Assembly (NCBI RefSeq): GCF_003585765.1
Contig: NZ_CP021235.1
Span: 4,526,001 to 4,590,000, forward strand
Direction of reading: 5' to 3'
DNA length: 64,000 nt
From: Pontibacter actiniarum
Lineage (GTDB): Bacteria; Bacteroidota; Bacteroidia; Cytophagales; Hymenobacteraceae
Part shown: positions 35,411 through 44,114 of the stretch, piece by piece
Position numbering within the stretch: position 1 is the stretch's first letter
Layout of the letters: each line of letters begins with the position of its first letter
Notes under the pieces: generated by a model
What the model was told of the DNA's origin: nothing
Database searches by the model: none
The model's input: the letters and a program-made list of their open reading frames with translations, nothing else
Translations under genes and position numbers: made by a program

Positions 35411-36124
35411 ATGGAAGTTTGGCAAAGTTTACATGTGGGCCTGCCTGCGGAGGCGCTCCTCCTGGCAGCAGTAAACGGGAGCGCCGCGCAGCTGTGGCAG
35501 CAGTTCCTGGTTGGCATGCAGCAGACCTCGCTGCTGGAGTACATTGCCGTGGTGGCCGGTATCGTGAGCGTGTGGTACTCCAGAAAGGAGCACATCCTGG
35601 TTTTCCCCATCGGCCTTATCAGTACCGTGATCTACGTTTACCTTAGTTTTAAGCACCACCTGATCGGGGAGGCGAGCGTGAACGTTTACTACAGTGTGCT
35701 GAGCGTGTACGGCTGGGTGCTGTGGGCCAGAAAGAACCAGCAGGAGGAGTATGTGCTGCACATCTCTTTCTCAAGCCGGAAGCAGTGGGGGCAGCAACTC
35801 GCGTTTTTTGCCGTGCTCTACGCTGTCATCTTTTTTGCCCTTTCTTACCTGAAGAGCGCTTTTTACGACGGCGTTATCCCGTGGGCCGATGCGTTTGCCA
35901 GCGCGACTGCCTATACCGGCATGTGGCTCATGGCCAAAAAGAAGGTGGAGAGCTGGTACTGGTGGATCGCCACCAACGTGGCCTCCGTTCCGCTCTACTT
36001 CGTGAAGGGCCTGGTGTTTACCTCCGTGTTTTATGTGGTGCTGCTGGCCATGGCCTTTGCCGGACTGGTGGAGTGGAAGCGAAAGGTGGAGCTGCGCAAG
36101 GCCAGGGTGTCGGAGCCGGCGTAG
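35411..36124 (+). CDS. pnuC: PnuC-family vitamin transporter (nicotinamide riboside, or thiamine as PnuT)
   Basis: 237 residues with about seven transmembrane helices. PnuC hallmarks include LEYIAVVAGIVSVWYSRKEH, LSVYGWVLWARKNQQ and the C-terminal WWIATNVASVPLYFVKGLVF (conserved W/N/P positions for riboside recognition). PnuC proteins take up nicotinamide riboside by facilitated diffusion, and close homologues named PnuT take up thiamine. A NadR-like kinase gene 1 kb downstream favours nicotinamide riboside, while the TPP-riboswitch receptor 3 kb downstream leaves thiamine open. Confidence 0.88.
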   Translation: MEVWQSLHVGLPAEALLLAAVNGSAAQLWQQFLVGMQQTSLLEYIAVVAGIVSVWYSRKEHILVFPIGLISTVIYVYLSFKHHLIGEASVNVYYSVLSVYGWVLWARKNQQEEYVLHISFSSRKQWGQQLAFFAVLYAVIFFALSYLKSAFYDGVIPWADAFASATAYTGMWLMAKKKVESWYWWIATNVASVPLYFVKGLVFTSVFYVVLLAMAFAGLVEWKRKVELRKARVSEPA

Positions 36125-36344
36125 GAGTAGGTGTGCTATAACATGTTGTAAATGTGGTTGTTGTGTATGGGTTTGTTCTGTTTTAGAACCACAAATCTGT
36201 GGTAAAGCGGAGAGTAACTCCATAGTTATACTTTATCTTTCAGGAGTTAAAGTCTATGGGAGGCTGTACAGCGTAAGTATAGGTATCGAGTTTTGCTGCG
36301 ACCCCGCTAGGACGTAGTTTGTTAAACCACTAACGCTGCAGCAC

Positions 36345-36521
36345 ATGAAACAACGCAAACTAGAATTGCCCGATGAACTAAAATTTGAGAATCGGATGAA
36401 ATGGGGGTACGAGTCTCCGGACGAGAGCCCCAAATTTGTTTTTCTGAGACAATACGGAGAGCCAAAGCCTAAAATTGTAGAGGTTTACAATTTTTACGAC
36501 TACAGCTTCTCTGAGAACTAA
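36345..36521 (+). CDS. Small hypothetical protein (58 aa)
   Basis: 58 codons starting MKQRKLELPDELKFENRMKW and ending FYDYSFSEN. Rich in charged and aromatic residues, without a signal peptide or membrane segment. It ends 3 bp before a strong terminator stem, which supports its being a real transcribed gene. Too short for family recognition. Confidence 0.5.
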   Translation: MKQRKLELPDELKFENRMKWGYESPDESPKFVFLRQYGEPKPKIVEVYNFYDYSFSEN

Positions 36522-36523
36522 AC

Positions 36524-36554
36524 CTAAAAGGCTGCCCTACCGGCAGCCTTTTAG
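36524..36554. terminator. Bidirectional terminator overlapping the 3' end of the minus-strand gene
   Basis: A 13-bp perfect stem, CTAAAAGGCTGCC (36524-36536) with GGCAGCCTTTTAG (36542-36554) and a 5-nt loop. The right arm lies inside the last codons of the convergent gene that ends at 36537. Confidence 0.85.
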
Positions 36555-36944
36555 CCATTCTATCGCCTCATTCTCGCAATCGATAACCAATGTTCTGAAG
36601 TTGTCGCGCGCACGTCTGCAAAAGTCCTCCACCGACAGCGTACTTTCTATATTCTCCGGTATCAGGTGTACCAAACAGGTAAGCCCTGCCTGTACAGCGG
36701 GGGGCATGCACACCCGCTCCATCCACTCGTTTGCATCCAGAAAAGAGCAGCTGGAGTAGCGGGTATCGTTTAAAATCTTTGAGTACGGGCTTCGCTGCAG
36801 GCCCTCCACATACAGCAGGCTGCCGAGCTTCACCTGCTCGGTTGTGGTGGAGCCGTACCAGCAGCCACGAAGCCAGCCGCTTAGCTTGTCCACCTCAAGG
36901 GTGAAGTATACTTCATCTTGGTTGTTTCGCAGCTCTTTCTTCAT
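36537..36944 (-). CDS. Conserved hypothetical protein, SpoIIAA/STAS-like
   Basis: 135 residues. The order of segments (VYFTLEVDKLSGWLRGCWYG, YSKILNDTRYSSCSFLDANE, then a C-terminal FRTLVIDCENEAIEWLKGCR) resembles the SpoIIAA-like/STAS-related proteins common in Bacteroidota, with a leading strand, an ILND turn and a final amphipathic helix. The assignment is tentative. The last residues are encoded within a terminator hairpin. Confidence 0.55.
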   Translation of the reverse strand: MKKELRNNQDEVYFTLEVDKLSGWLRGCWYGSTTTEQVKLGSLLYVEGLQRSPYSKILNDTRYSSCSFLDANEWMERVCMPPAVQAGLTCLVHLIPENIESTLSVEDFCRRARDNFRTLVIDCENEAIEWLKGCR

Positions 36945-37163
36945 GGTATAGGGTGTTGAGGGGAAAATGGCCTTCTGTTAAGTAGCTAAAATAAGCAAAA
37001 AAACAATGACAAAATGCAGCTTTTTCTCCGGATCAGGCCAAAACTTTCATGCCGGGCCCAGCCCTGCGGTAGCCTGCCAGAGCAGTAGCAAACAATGCGC
37101 CAGATACTGTGGCAAGTATGGTTATCTTTGGGCGCTGGCAACACTAAACCAGCTTTCACAATC

Positions 37164-37688
37164 ATGATTAAAATCGCCATTACCGGCCCGGAGTCCACAG
37201 GCAAGTCCACGATGGCGGCACAGCTGGCCGAGCGTTACAATACCGTGTGGGTGCCGGAGTATGCCCGCAGCTACGTAGGCAACCTGGGCCGCGACTATAC
37301 TTTGGAGGACATAGAAGCCATTGCGCGGGGGCAGCTGGCCCTGGAGCGGGAACTGCAGCCACAGGCAAACAAGGTTCTTTTTGCCGATACCGATATGCTG
37401 GTGCTCAAGATCTGGAGCGAGCATGCCTTTGGCCACTGCCCGGCCTGGATACTGCAGCAATTACAGGCTCAGGACTACAACCTTTGCCTGCTGATGGGCG
37501 TTGATTTGCCGTGGGAGCCTGATCCGCAGCGCGAGCACCCGCACCTGCGCCGCTTCTTCTATGAGTGGTACAAGCGGGAGCTGGAGGCGCTGGGCGTGCC
37601 GTTCGTGGAGATACACGGGCAGCAGCAGGAGCGCCTGCAGCTTGCCAAGCAGCACGTGGAGGCGCTCCTTTCCAAACATCAACCTTAA
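37164..37688 (+). CDS. NadR-like nucleoside kinase (AAA_28 family)
   Basis: 174 residues from the ATG at 37164; a longer frame back to 37095 adds residues ahead of the P-loop and is less likely. Walker A GPESTGKST lies at 8-16. WVPEYARSYVGNLGRDYTLE and VLFADTDMLVLKIWSEHAFG match the ribosylnicotinamide-kinase domain of NadR, and DLPWEPDPQREHPHLRRFFY is the substrate-side loop. It would phosphorylate nicotinamide riboside imported by PnuC. The nucleotidyltransferase domain of full NadR is absent. Followed after 10 bp by an epimerase-like gene. Confidence 0.82.
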   Translation: MIKIAITGPESTGKSTMAAQLAERYNTVWVPEYARSYVGNLGRDYTLEDIEAIARGQLALERELQPQANKVLFADTDMLVLKIWSEHAFGHCPAWILQQLQAQDYNLCLLMGVDLPWEPDPQREHPHLRRFFYEWYKRELEALGVPFVEIHGQQQERLQLAKQHVEALLSKHQP

Positions 37689-37698
37689 CTACCAGAGC

Positions 37699-38574
37699 AT
37701 GCTATACTTCCTCGAGAACGAAAACTATAAAGCGGGCGTCGATACGCTGGGCGCCGAGCTGCGCCATTTTATCAAGAAAGACGAAAACCTGGAGCTCATC
37801 TGGCAGGCAGACCCAGAGGTGTGGGCGGGCCACGCGCCCAACCTTTTCCCCATAGTAGGGGAGCTGCCGCAGCAGCAGTATACCTTCGAAGGCAAAACCT
37901 ACCACATGAAACGCCACGGCTTTGCCCGCCGCAAGGAGTTTAAGCTGGTGGAGGAGCACCACGACAAGCTCGTGTTTGAGCTGACCGAGGATGAGGAGAC
38001 CCTGCAGCAGTACCCGTTTGCGTTTCGTTTCCTGATCGCCTATACTTTGGAGGGGAACAAGCTGTCGGTTACCTACCACGTAACCAATACGGCGGAGCAG
38101 GCGCTGTACTTCTCGGTTGGCGGGCACCCCGGCTTTAACGTGCCGCTTTACCCCGGCGAGCAGTACGAGGACTACTTTATCGGCTTCGAAAAGGAGGAGA
38201 CACTGCAGCGCCAACTGGTGAGCAGCGACGGCCTGCAGAACGGCCAGACGGAACCGGTGCTGGAGCAGGGAAACACGCTGCCGCTGCACCGCCACTACTT
38301 CTACAAAGACGCTATAGTCCTAAAAAACCTGCAGTCGGAGAGGGTGGTGCTGGGCAGCTCCCGGAACGCCCGCCGCATAGAAATGGAGTTCGAGGGCTTC
38401 CCGTACTTGGGCATTTGGGCGAAGCCCGAGCAGCCGCGCTACGTTTGCATCGAGCCCTGGTGCGGCATTGCCGGCCGTGTGGGGGAGAGCGGTGACCTTA
38501 CAGAGAAGGAGGGGATAAACAAGCTGGCCCCGGGCCAGACGTTTGCCCGCACCTTTAGCATTGCAGTGCTGTAG
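37699..38574 (+). CDS. Aldose 1-epimerase family protein (LacX-like)
   Basis: 291 residues from the ATG at 37699. Galactose mutarotase-like beta-sandwich features: AGVDTLGAELRHFIKKDENL, the substrate-side HGFARRKEF, VGGHPGFNVPLYPGEQYEDY with catalytic-type His, and YVCIEPWCGIAGRVGESGDL with the base Glu. The LacX/YeaD-like branch acts on hexoses or hexose phosphates; the substrate is unknown. Probably co-transcribed with the NadR-like gene, ending at a terminator. Confidence 0.88.
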   Translation: MLYFLENENYKAGVDTLGAELRHFIKKDENLELIWQADPEVWAGHAPNLFPIVGELPQQQYTFEGKTYHMKRHGFARRKEFKLVEEHHDKLVFELTEDEETLQQYPFAFRFLIAYTLEGNKLSVTYHVTNTAEQALYFSVGGHPGFNVPLYPGEQYEDYFIGFEKEETLQRQLVSSDGLQNGQTEPVLEQGNTLPLHRHYFYKDAIVLKNLQSERVVLGSSRNARRIEMEFEGFPYLGIWAKPEQPRYVCIEPWCGIAGRVGESGDLTEKEGINKLAPGQTFARTFSIAVL

Positions 38575-38597
38575 CGCGCCCCACAGGTACACAGGCA

Positions 38598-38638
38598 AAG
38601 AACCCCGGCTATACAAGCAAAGTATGGCCGGGGTTCTT
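38598..38638 (+). terminator. Terminator after the epimerase-like gene
   Basis: A 12-bp perfect stem, AAGAACCCCGGC (38598-38609) with GCCGGGGTTCTT (38627-38638) and a 17-nt loop, is followed by TTTT. Confidence 0.88.
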
Positions 38639-38661
38639 TTTTGCAGCGGCCTAAAGAGGCA

Positions 38662-38910
38662 CTAGTGCAGGGAAGGCTCCGGAAACTTCGGGACCTTTAT
38701 CTTTCGGATGTCATACTTCGGTTCATAGTCGTTTATGGGCAGCGAAATCCCTGGCGGCAAATCCAGGTCCGGCAGGTCGTCTCCCAAAGGTTCCCCACCG
38801 TCGTCGTCGTTGTCAGTGGAGGGTGGGCGGTTAAATCTGGTGCGCGGGGCAAAGGCATAGTATGCCAGTATAGTTAACAAGGCTACAGTGTATAATATGC
38901 TTATCATCAT
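38662..38910 (-). CDS. Small membrane protein, hypothetical (82 aa)
   Basis: 82 residues. One N-terminal transmembrane helix (about 2-20, MISILYTVALLTILAYYAFA) is followed by a soluble tail with an acidic, Pro-rich middle (STDNDDDGGEPLGDDLPDLD) and a basic end (IRKIKVPKFPEPSLH). Probably anchored with the tail in one compartment. No family recognised. Confidence 0.55.
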   Translation of the reverse strand: MMISILYTVALLTILAYYAFAPRTRFNRPPSTDNDDDGGEPLGDDLPDLDLPPGISLPINDYEPKYDIRKIKVPKFPEPSLH

Positions 38911-39109
38911 TGTGGTTCTCTTTTAATAATTCAACTTCTGCTGTTCTTTCTGCACGGCGAAAACCCTCCGTCAGTAATGGCAAGGATTATAGCGCCTTAG
39001 TATGTTTTACAACGTACTTTTTGGCTAAGTGGTTATCCACCAGCGGCAAAAATTAACAGGCCGTTGGCGGGGTTGTGTTATGGTTTGGCGGGGTATAATT
39101 TATCCTGCT

Positions 39110-39140
39110 TTTGTTTAGTAGATAAAGTCGGTTACCTTTG
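39110..39140 (+). promoter_or_regulatory. Promoter of the TPP-riboswitch/TonB receptor transcript
   Basis: TTTG at 39110-39113, a 19-nt spacer, then TACCTTTG at 39133-39140: a full match to the Bacteroidota consensus. Transcription would begin at about 39146, just at the start of the riboswitch aptamer. The rest of the gap to the left (38911-39109) shows no other element. Confidence 0.75.
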
Positions 39141-39230
39141 CCGGTACTTAGGGGTGCCTTATGATAACGGGCTGAGATCATACCCATTGAACCTGATCCG
39201 GGTAATGCCGGCGAAGGGAACGGTACGGGA
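39141..39230 (+). promoter_or_regulatory. TPP (THI-box) riboswitch
   Basis: The conserved THI-box core is nearly canonical: GGGGTGCC (39151-39158), GGCTGAGATCATACCCATTG (39170-39189, the pyrimidine-sensing P2/J2-3 part), ACCTGATCCGGGTAATGCCG (39191-39210) and GCGAAGGGAAC (39211-39221, pyrophosphate-sensing side). It lies 69 bp before the ATG of a TonB-dependent receptor on the same strand. Thiamine diphosphate binding normally switches such genes off. No T-run terminator follows, so control is more likely at translation initiation. Confidence 0.95.
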
Positions 39231-39298
39231 AACATTTAAAGCAGGCTGCTAGCCCCTGGCATGTCTGTATGTTTCATCTATTATCATTTCACAATCTA

Positions 39299-41731
39299 AT
39301 GAAGATAGTATTGATTGCACTGGCGGTGATGCTACTGCCACTGCAGCTGCTTGCCCAGTTTAAACTGAGCGGGCGTGTGTCGGACGTTGCCAAGGGCGAT
39401 GCGCTGGCAGGAGCCAGCGTGGTGCTGGAGCGCACAGGCACAGGCGTTGCTACCGGGCCGAGCGGCTATTACGAGTTCCAGAGCCTGCCAGCGGGCGACT
39501 ACACTTTAAAAGTAAGCTACCTGGGCTATGAGCCGGAGGTGCGGCAGGTAACGCTGCAGCAGGACGAGCGGGTGGACTTTACCCTGCGGCAGCAGGCCCT
39601 GCAGACCGGCGAAGTGGTGGTGTCGGCCACGCGCGCGAACGCCAAAACGGGCACTACCTTTACCAACGTCAGCAAAGCCGAGATCGCAGAGCGCAACTTC
39701 GGGCAGGACCTGCCCTACCTGCTGGAGCAAACACCGTCGGTGGTGGTAAATTCTGACGCGGGCGCAGGCGTGGGCTACACCGGCATCCGCATCCGCGGCT
39801 CCGACATCACCCGCATCAACGTAACCGTAAACGGCATCCCGATCAACGATGCCGAGAGCCACGGGGCCTTTTTCGTGAACATGCCCGACCTGGCCTCCTC
39901 CATTCAGGATATACAGGTGCAGCGCGGGGTGGGTACCTCCACCAACGGGGCCGGTGCCTTCGGGGCAAGCCTGAACGTGCGCACCATCGGGGTTAACCGG
40001 GAGGCGTATGCGGAGGCGGTGAACGGCTACGGCTCCTTCGATACCTGGCGCCACTCCGTCTCCTTCGGCTCCGGGCTCATCAACGACAGGTTTACGGTGG
40101 ACGGGCGCTTGTCCAAAGTCTCCTCAGACGGGTACATAGACCGTGCTTTCTCCGACCTGAAGTCGTACTACCTCTCTGCCGGCTACCACGGCAAAACAGG
40201 CATGCTGAAGTTTGTGACCTTCTCGGGCAAGGAAAAGACCTACCAGGCCTGGGACGGGGTGCCGGAGGATAAGCTGGAAACCGACAGGACCTACAACGGC
40301 CTCACCTACGAGAACGAAACAGACAATTACCAGCAGGACCACTACCAGCTGCACTACTCCAAAGACCTGCTGCCGCGCCTGAACCTGGGCGGTGCCTTCC
40401 ACTTTACCCGCGGCCGCGGCTACTACGAGCAGTACAAGTATGACCAGAAGCTGTCGAAGTACGGCATCTCTCCGGTCGTGTTGGGCGACACCAGCATCAA
40501 GCGCTCGGACCTCATCCGCCAGAAGTGGCTGGATAACTACTTCTACGGCGCGACCTATGCCTTAAACTACTTCACCGAAAACGGTAAGCTGAACGCGACG
40601 CTGGGCGGTGCCTGGAACAAGTATGACGGCGACCATTACGGCGAGGTTATCTGGGCCCGCTTCGCCTCCGACAGCGAGCTGGGGCAGCGCTACTACTTCA
40701 ACAACGCCGTTAAAACCGACTTTAACATCTTTGGGAAGGCTAACTACCAGCTTACGGAGCGTCTGGGCGTGTTCGGGGACCTGCAGTACCGCACCATCAA
40801 CTATGAGATTGAGGGCGAGGATGATGACCGCCGCGACGTTACCCAACAGGTGGATTTCCAGTTCCTCAACCCGAAAGCGGGGATTACCTACGAGGTGGCG
40901 GGCGGCCAGACAGTGTACGCGTCCTACGCCGTGGGCCACCGTGAGCCGGTGCGCTCCGACTTTACAGACCAGACACTGGCCGACCAGCAGAACGGCGTAC
41001 GGCCTGAAGCGGAGGCGCTCTACAACCTGGAGGTCGGGTACCGCCTGCGAGGCACCAGCCCGGCTATACTTGGCCAGCGCGCCCGCTACACCCTCGATGC
41101 CAACTTCTACCACATGGACTACGACAACCAGCTGGTGCAGACAGGGCAGCTGAACGATGTAGGCTCCCCGCTCCGCACCAACATTAAAGACAGCTACCGC
41201 GCCGGCGTAGAGCTGGCCGCAATGCTGAACCTGGGCGAGCTGGTGGAGCTGAGCAGCAACGTGACCTTCAGCCGGAACAAGGTGAAGAACTACACCGATT
41301 ACCTGTATGTGTATGATGCCGATTACAACGTGGAGGACATTGTGGAGACAAACTACAGTGAAACGGATATCTCCTTTTCTCCCGCCGTGGTGTCGGCGCA
41401 CAAGCTGGAGGTGCAGCCGCTGAGGGGCTTTAAAGCCGCCTTCCTTTACAAGACGGTGAGCGAGCAGTACCTGGACAACACGGGCTCGGCCGCCCGTAAG
41501 CTGGACGGCTACCAGGTGGCGGACCTGCGCCTGCGTTACACGCTGCGCCCGTCCTTCCTGAAAGAGCTGGAGGTGGCGCTGCTGGTGAGCAACCTGTTCA
41601 ACGCGGAGTATGAGGCCAATGGCTACACGTTCAGCGAGCGCTATGCCGGCGATGCCACCCGCTACGATTACAACTATTACTATCCGCAGGCCACGCGCAA
41701 CTACATGCTCACGGTGGGCGTGAAGTTCTAA
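39299..41731 (+). CDS. TonB-dependent outer-membrane receptor under TPP riboswitch control (probable thiamine uptake)
   Basis: 810 residues from the ATG at 39299, with signal peptide MKIVLIALAVMLLPLQLLAQ. A carboxypeptidase-regulatory-like domain (about 22-100, FKLSGRVSDVAKGDALAGAS) precedes a plug (about 115-225, YTGIRIRGSDITRINVTVNG) and a 22-strand-type barrel ending ATRNYMLTVGVKF with terminal Phe. No SusD partner follows, so this is a single-component receptor. The riboswitch indicates that its cargo is thiamine or a precursor; riboswitch-linked receptors of this type are known in Bacteroidota (OMR1). Energised by TonB-ExbBD, which is not in the window. Confidence 0.92.
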   Translation: MKIVLIALAVMLLPLQLLAQFKLSGRVSDVAKGDALAGASVVLERTGTGVATGPSGYYEFQSLPAGDYTLKVSYLGYEPEVRQVTLQQDERVDFTLRQQALQTGEVVVSATRANAKTGTTFTNVSKAEIAERNFGQDLPYLLEQTPSVVVNSDAGAGVGYTGIRIRGSDITRINVTVNGIPINDAESHGAFFVNMPDLASSIQDIQVQRGVGTSTNGAGAFGASLNVRTIGVNREAYAEAVNGYGSFDTWRHSVSFGSGLINDRFTVDGRLSKVSSDGYIDRAFSDLKSYYLSAGYHGKTGMLKFVTFSGKEKTYQAWDGVPEDKLETDRTYNGLTYENETDNYQQDHYQLHYSKDLLPRLNLGGAFHFTRGRGYYEQYKYDQKLSKYGISPVVLGDTSIKRSDLIRQKWLDNYFYGATYALNYFTENGKLNATLGGAWNKYDGDHYGEVIWARFASDSELGQRYYFNNAVKTDFNIFGKANYQLTERLGVFGDLQYRTINYEIEGEDDDRRDVTQQVDFQFLNPKAGITYEVAGGQTVYASYAVGHREPVRSDFTDQTLADQQNGVRPEAEALYNLEVGYRLRGTSPAILGQRARYTLDANFYHMDYDNQLVQTGQLNDVGSPLRTNIKDSYRAGVELAAMLNLGELVELSSNVTFSRNKVKNYTDYLYVYDADYNVEDIVETNYSETDISFSPAVVSAHKLEVQPLRGFKAAFLYKTVSEQYLDNTGSAARKLDGYQVADLRLRYTLRPSFLKELEVALLVSNLFNAEYEANGYTFSERYAGDATRYDYNYYYPQATRNYMLTVGVKF

Positions 41732-41756
41732 CGGCGAATTCCTGTTAAACCGATAA

Positions 41757-41790
41757 GCCAAAAGCCCTGCCGCCCGGCGGGGCTTTTGGC
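41757..41790 (+). terminator. Terminator of the TonB receptor gene
   Basis: Stem GCCAAAAGCCC (41757-41767) with GGGCTTTTGGC (41780-41790), extended inward by GCCG/CGGC with one mismatched pair, 26 bp after the stop codon. Confidence 0.82.
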
Positions 41791-41945
41791 TTTGGTACCT
41801 CCCGCACCAGAGGGTTTTGTGCGTAGAGGCACAGGGGGCGCCGTTCAGTGCTGCAGTCGCTTTAATCTTTAAGTTAAAACATGGTGATTTTGCCGAAAAT
41901 TTTAACTTTGCGTAATACCCTTTCTCAAACCCTTAAAACAGAACT

Positions 41946-43124
41946 ATGGCCTACGAATCATCAGGAGCTCCTGATTATTATAACATCGATGATCTGCTAA
42001 CAGAAGAACACCTACTGATCCGCCAGACCATGCGCGACTTCGTGAAGCGCGAGATCTCCCCGAATATTGAGCAGTGGGCGCAGGATGCTCATTTCCCTTC
42101 CGAGATCGTGAAAAAGTTCGGCGATGTAGGCGCCTTCGGCCCGACCATTCCGACGGAGTACGGCGGCGGTGGCCTCGATTACATCAGCTACGGCATTATT
42201 ATGCAGGAGATTGAGCGCGGCGATTCCGGCATGCGCTCTACGGCCTCGGTGCAGGGGTCGCTGGTGATGTACCCGATCTACAAGTATGGTTCGGAGGAGC
42301 AGCGCAAAAAGTACCTGCCCAAGCTGGCGAGCGGCGAGTGGCTGGGCTGCTTCGGCCTCACAGAGCCGGACCATGGTTCTAACCCGGGCGGCATGGTCAC
42401 CAACATCAAGGACATGGGCGACCACTACCTGCTCAACGGCGCCAAGATGTGGATTTCCAACTCCCCGGAGTGCCAGGTGGCGGTGGTGTGGGCCAAGAAC
42501 GAGGAAGGCCGCATCAAAGGCCTGATCGTGGAGCGCGGCATGGAGGGCTTCTCCACGCCGGAGATCCACAACAAGTGGAGCCTGCGCGCCAGCTGCACCG
42601 GCGAGCTGGTGTTCGATAACGTGAAGGTGCCGAAAGAGAACCTGCTGCCAAACGTAGAAGGCCTGCGCGGCCCGCTCGGTTGTTTAGACTCGGCTCGTTA
42701 CGGTATTTCGTGGGGTGCCATCGGTGCGGCCATCGACTGCTACGAGTCAGCCAGAAAGTACAGCATGGAACGTATTCAGTTCGACAAGCCGATCGGGGCT
42801 TTCCAGCTCACGCAGAAGAAACTGGCTGAGATGCTCACCGAGATTACAAAGGCACAGCTGCTGGCCTGGCGCCTGGGTTCGCTCATGAACGAGGGCAAAG
42901 CCACCACGCAGCAAATATCCATGGCTAAGCGCAACAACGTGGACATGGCCCTGCACATTGCCCGCGAGGCACGCCAGATCCACGGCGGTATGGGCATTAC
43001 GGGCGAATACCCGATCATGCGCCATATGATGAACCTGGAGTCGGTGATCACCTATGAGGGCACGCACGACATCCACCTGCTCATTACGGGTGCGGATATT
43101 ACCGGTATTTCGGCGTTTAAGTAA
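41946..43124 (+). CDS. gcdH: Acyl-CoA dehydrogenase, glutaryl-CoA dehydrogenase type
   Basis: 392 residues. FAD-binding and substrate motifs LGCFGLTEPDHGSNPGGM and WISNSPECQVAVVWAKNEEG are followed by RQIHGGMGITGEYPIMRHMM and the catalytic base Glu371 in TYEGTHDIHLLITG. The YEGTHDIH context is the glutaryl-CoA dehydrogenase signature. It oxidises and decarboxylates glutaryl-CoA to crotonyl-CoA in lysine/tryptophan breakdown. A TAACTTTG box (41903-41910) lies 35 bp upstream, without a -33 box at proper distance. Monocistronic. Confidence 0.9.
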   Translation: MAYESSGAPDYYNIDDLLTEEHLLIRQTMRDFVKREISPNIEQWAQDAHFPSEIVKKFGDVGAFGPTIPTEYGGGGLDYISYGIIMQEIERGDSGMRSTASVQGSLVMYPIYKYGSEEQRKKYLPKLASGEWLGCFGLTEPDHGSNPGGMVTNIKDMGDHYLLNGAKMWISNSPECQVAVVWAKNEEGRIKGLIVERGMEGFSTPEIHNKWSLRASCTGELVFDNVKVPKENLLPNVEGLRGPLGCLDSARYGISWGAIGAAIDCYESARKYSMERIQFDKPIGAFQLTQKKLAEMLTEITKAQLLAWRLGSLMNEGKATTQQISMAKRNNVDMALHIAREARQIHGGMGITGEYPIMRHMMNLESVITYEGTHDIHLLITGADITGISAFK

Positions 43125-43168
43125 TCATTGCTCGTAATTCGAGTGGCTACACAAAGTATAAAGTATAG

Positions 43169-43198
43169 CAAAGGCAGCCGCGGGAGTGGCTGCCTTTG
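43169..43198 (+). terminator. Terminator of the glutaryl-CoA dehydrogenase gene
   Basis: An 11-bp stem, CAAAGGCAGCC (43169-43179) with GGCTGCCTTTG (43188-43198), is followed by TTGTTT. Two abutting AAGTATA copies (43154-43167) lie just before it. Confidence 0.88.
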
Positions 43199-43321
43199 TT
43201 GTTTACGTAGACCTCGCGGTTTGTGTAGCTCTAGGGAGTGCCTTTAGAAAACAGCACCTTTAGGTATTCTGCCTGCAGGCACTGTTTCTTTGCCACTGCT
43301 ATACTGTAGGAGTAGTTATCT

Positions 43322-43346
43322 GCGGCACCAGCGGACGCTTGCGCCA
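43322..43346. repeat. Dispersed palindromic repeat, copy 1 (CTTGCGCCA-tailed)
   Basis: 25 bp matching 56655-56679 at 24 positions. It contains the inverted repeat AGCGGACGCT and the tail TTGCGCCA. It lies in the gap between gcdH and the PLD-like gene, where no other element was seen. Confidence 0.55.
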
Positions 43347-43393
43347 AGCTATGAGCTGCAGCAGAAGCTGGAGGAGGTTTAGGAAAGCCCCGG

Positions 43394-43900
43394 CTACTCC
43401 TCTTCCTCCCAGCCGGTTCCGCTGCGCCTGCCGCCGGGGCTGTACGTCATCATGCTTCCCCAGAGCCTGTCAAACTCGCGGCTGTAGTCCTGCACAATGC
43501 TGAGGTTGTCGGTGATAAGGATGTTCTCGTGGTTGTGCATGGCTGCGCTGCGGGTCCAGTTGTAGCTGCCGGTCAGCACACGCGCCTCGTCAAAAACAGC
43601 GAACTTGTGGTGCATGTGGCTGCGTGTTTTGTCTATCCGCACCTCCAGGCCACGCGCAGCCAGCTCCCGGATGTCTGAGCCGGTGTCGTGGAGCTTGTTG
43701 TTGTCGGTGATGATCTTTATACTTACCCCACGTTTGTAGGCGCGGATAATAGCCTCCGTAATGCGGTTGTCGCTGATCGTGAACACGCAGATCTTTATAC
43801 TCTTCCCGGCCCCGTCCATACTTTCAACAATGGCGTTGAGGCAATCGTCGCCGGGGCTGAAGAAGGCATGGCTGGTGATCTTTGGCTGCTGCGGCTGCAT
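43394..43900 (-). CDS. Phospholipase D-like nuclease/hydrolase with a single HKD motif
   Basis: 168 residues. One HxK(x4)D motif, with H97, K99 and D104 in SHMHHKFAVFDEARVLTGSY; the following NWTRSAAMHNHENILI is typical of the Nuc/mitoPLD subgroup, which dimerises to build the active site. There is no signal peptide, unlike secreted Nuc endonuclease. The Gly/Glu-rich tail (GGRRSGTGWEEEE) looks disordered. The substrate could be nucleic acid or phospholipid. Monocistronic and divergent from ruvB. Confidence 0.88.
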   Translation of the reverse strand: MQPQQPKITSHAFFSPGDDCLNAIVESMDGAGKSIKICVFTISDNRITEAIIRAYKRGVSIKIITDNNKLHDTGSDIRELAARGLEVRIDKTRSHMHHKFAVFDEARVLTGSYNWTRSAAMHNHENILITDNLSIVQDYSREFDRLWGSMMTYSPGGRRSGTGWEEEE

Positions 43901-44114
43901 ATGTGTGCTGTTGGCTCGTCGTTAAGGTACTACAGCTTCCGCAATTTGCAAATTAGCAGTTTAGCGATTGCTAATGATGTTAGATTTGTGGTGGGTAACT
44001 ATAAAATAATTAGCAAAATTGCGTAAATTCGTAGGCTGAAATGGAGCGAAAGCACCGCCGAAACTGTTACCTTTAGGAGCAGCGAAAGCTCATTTTTTGT
44101 AGAAGATTATACTT

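Noticed and set aside
40562..41761. 399-codon minus-strand open frame
   Set aside because: Antisense shadow of the TonB receptor barrel.
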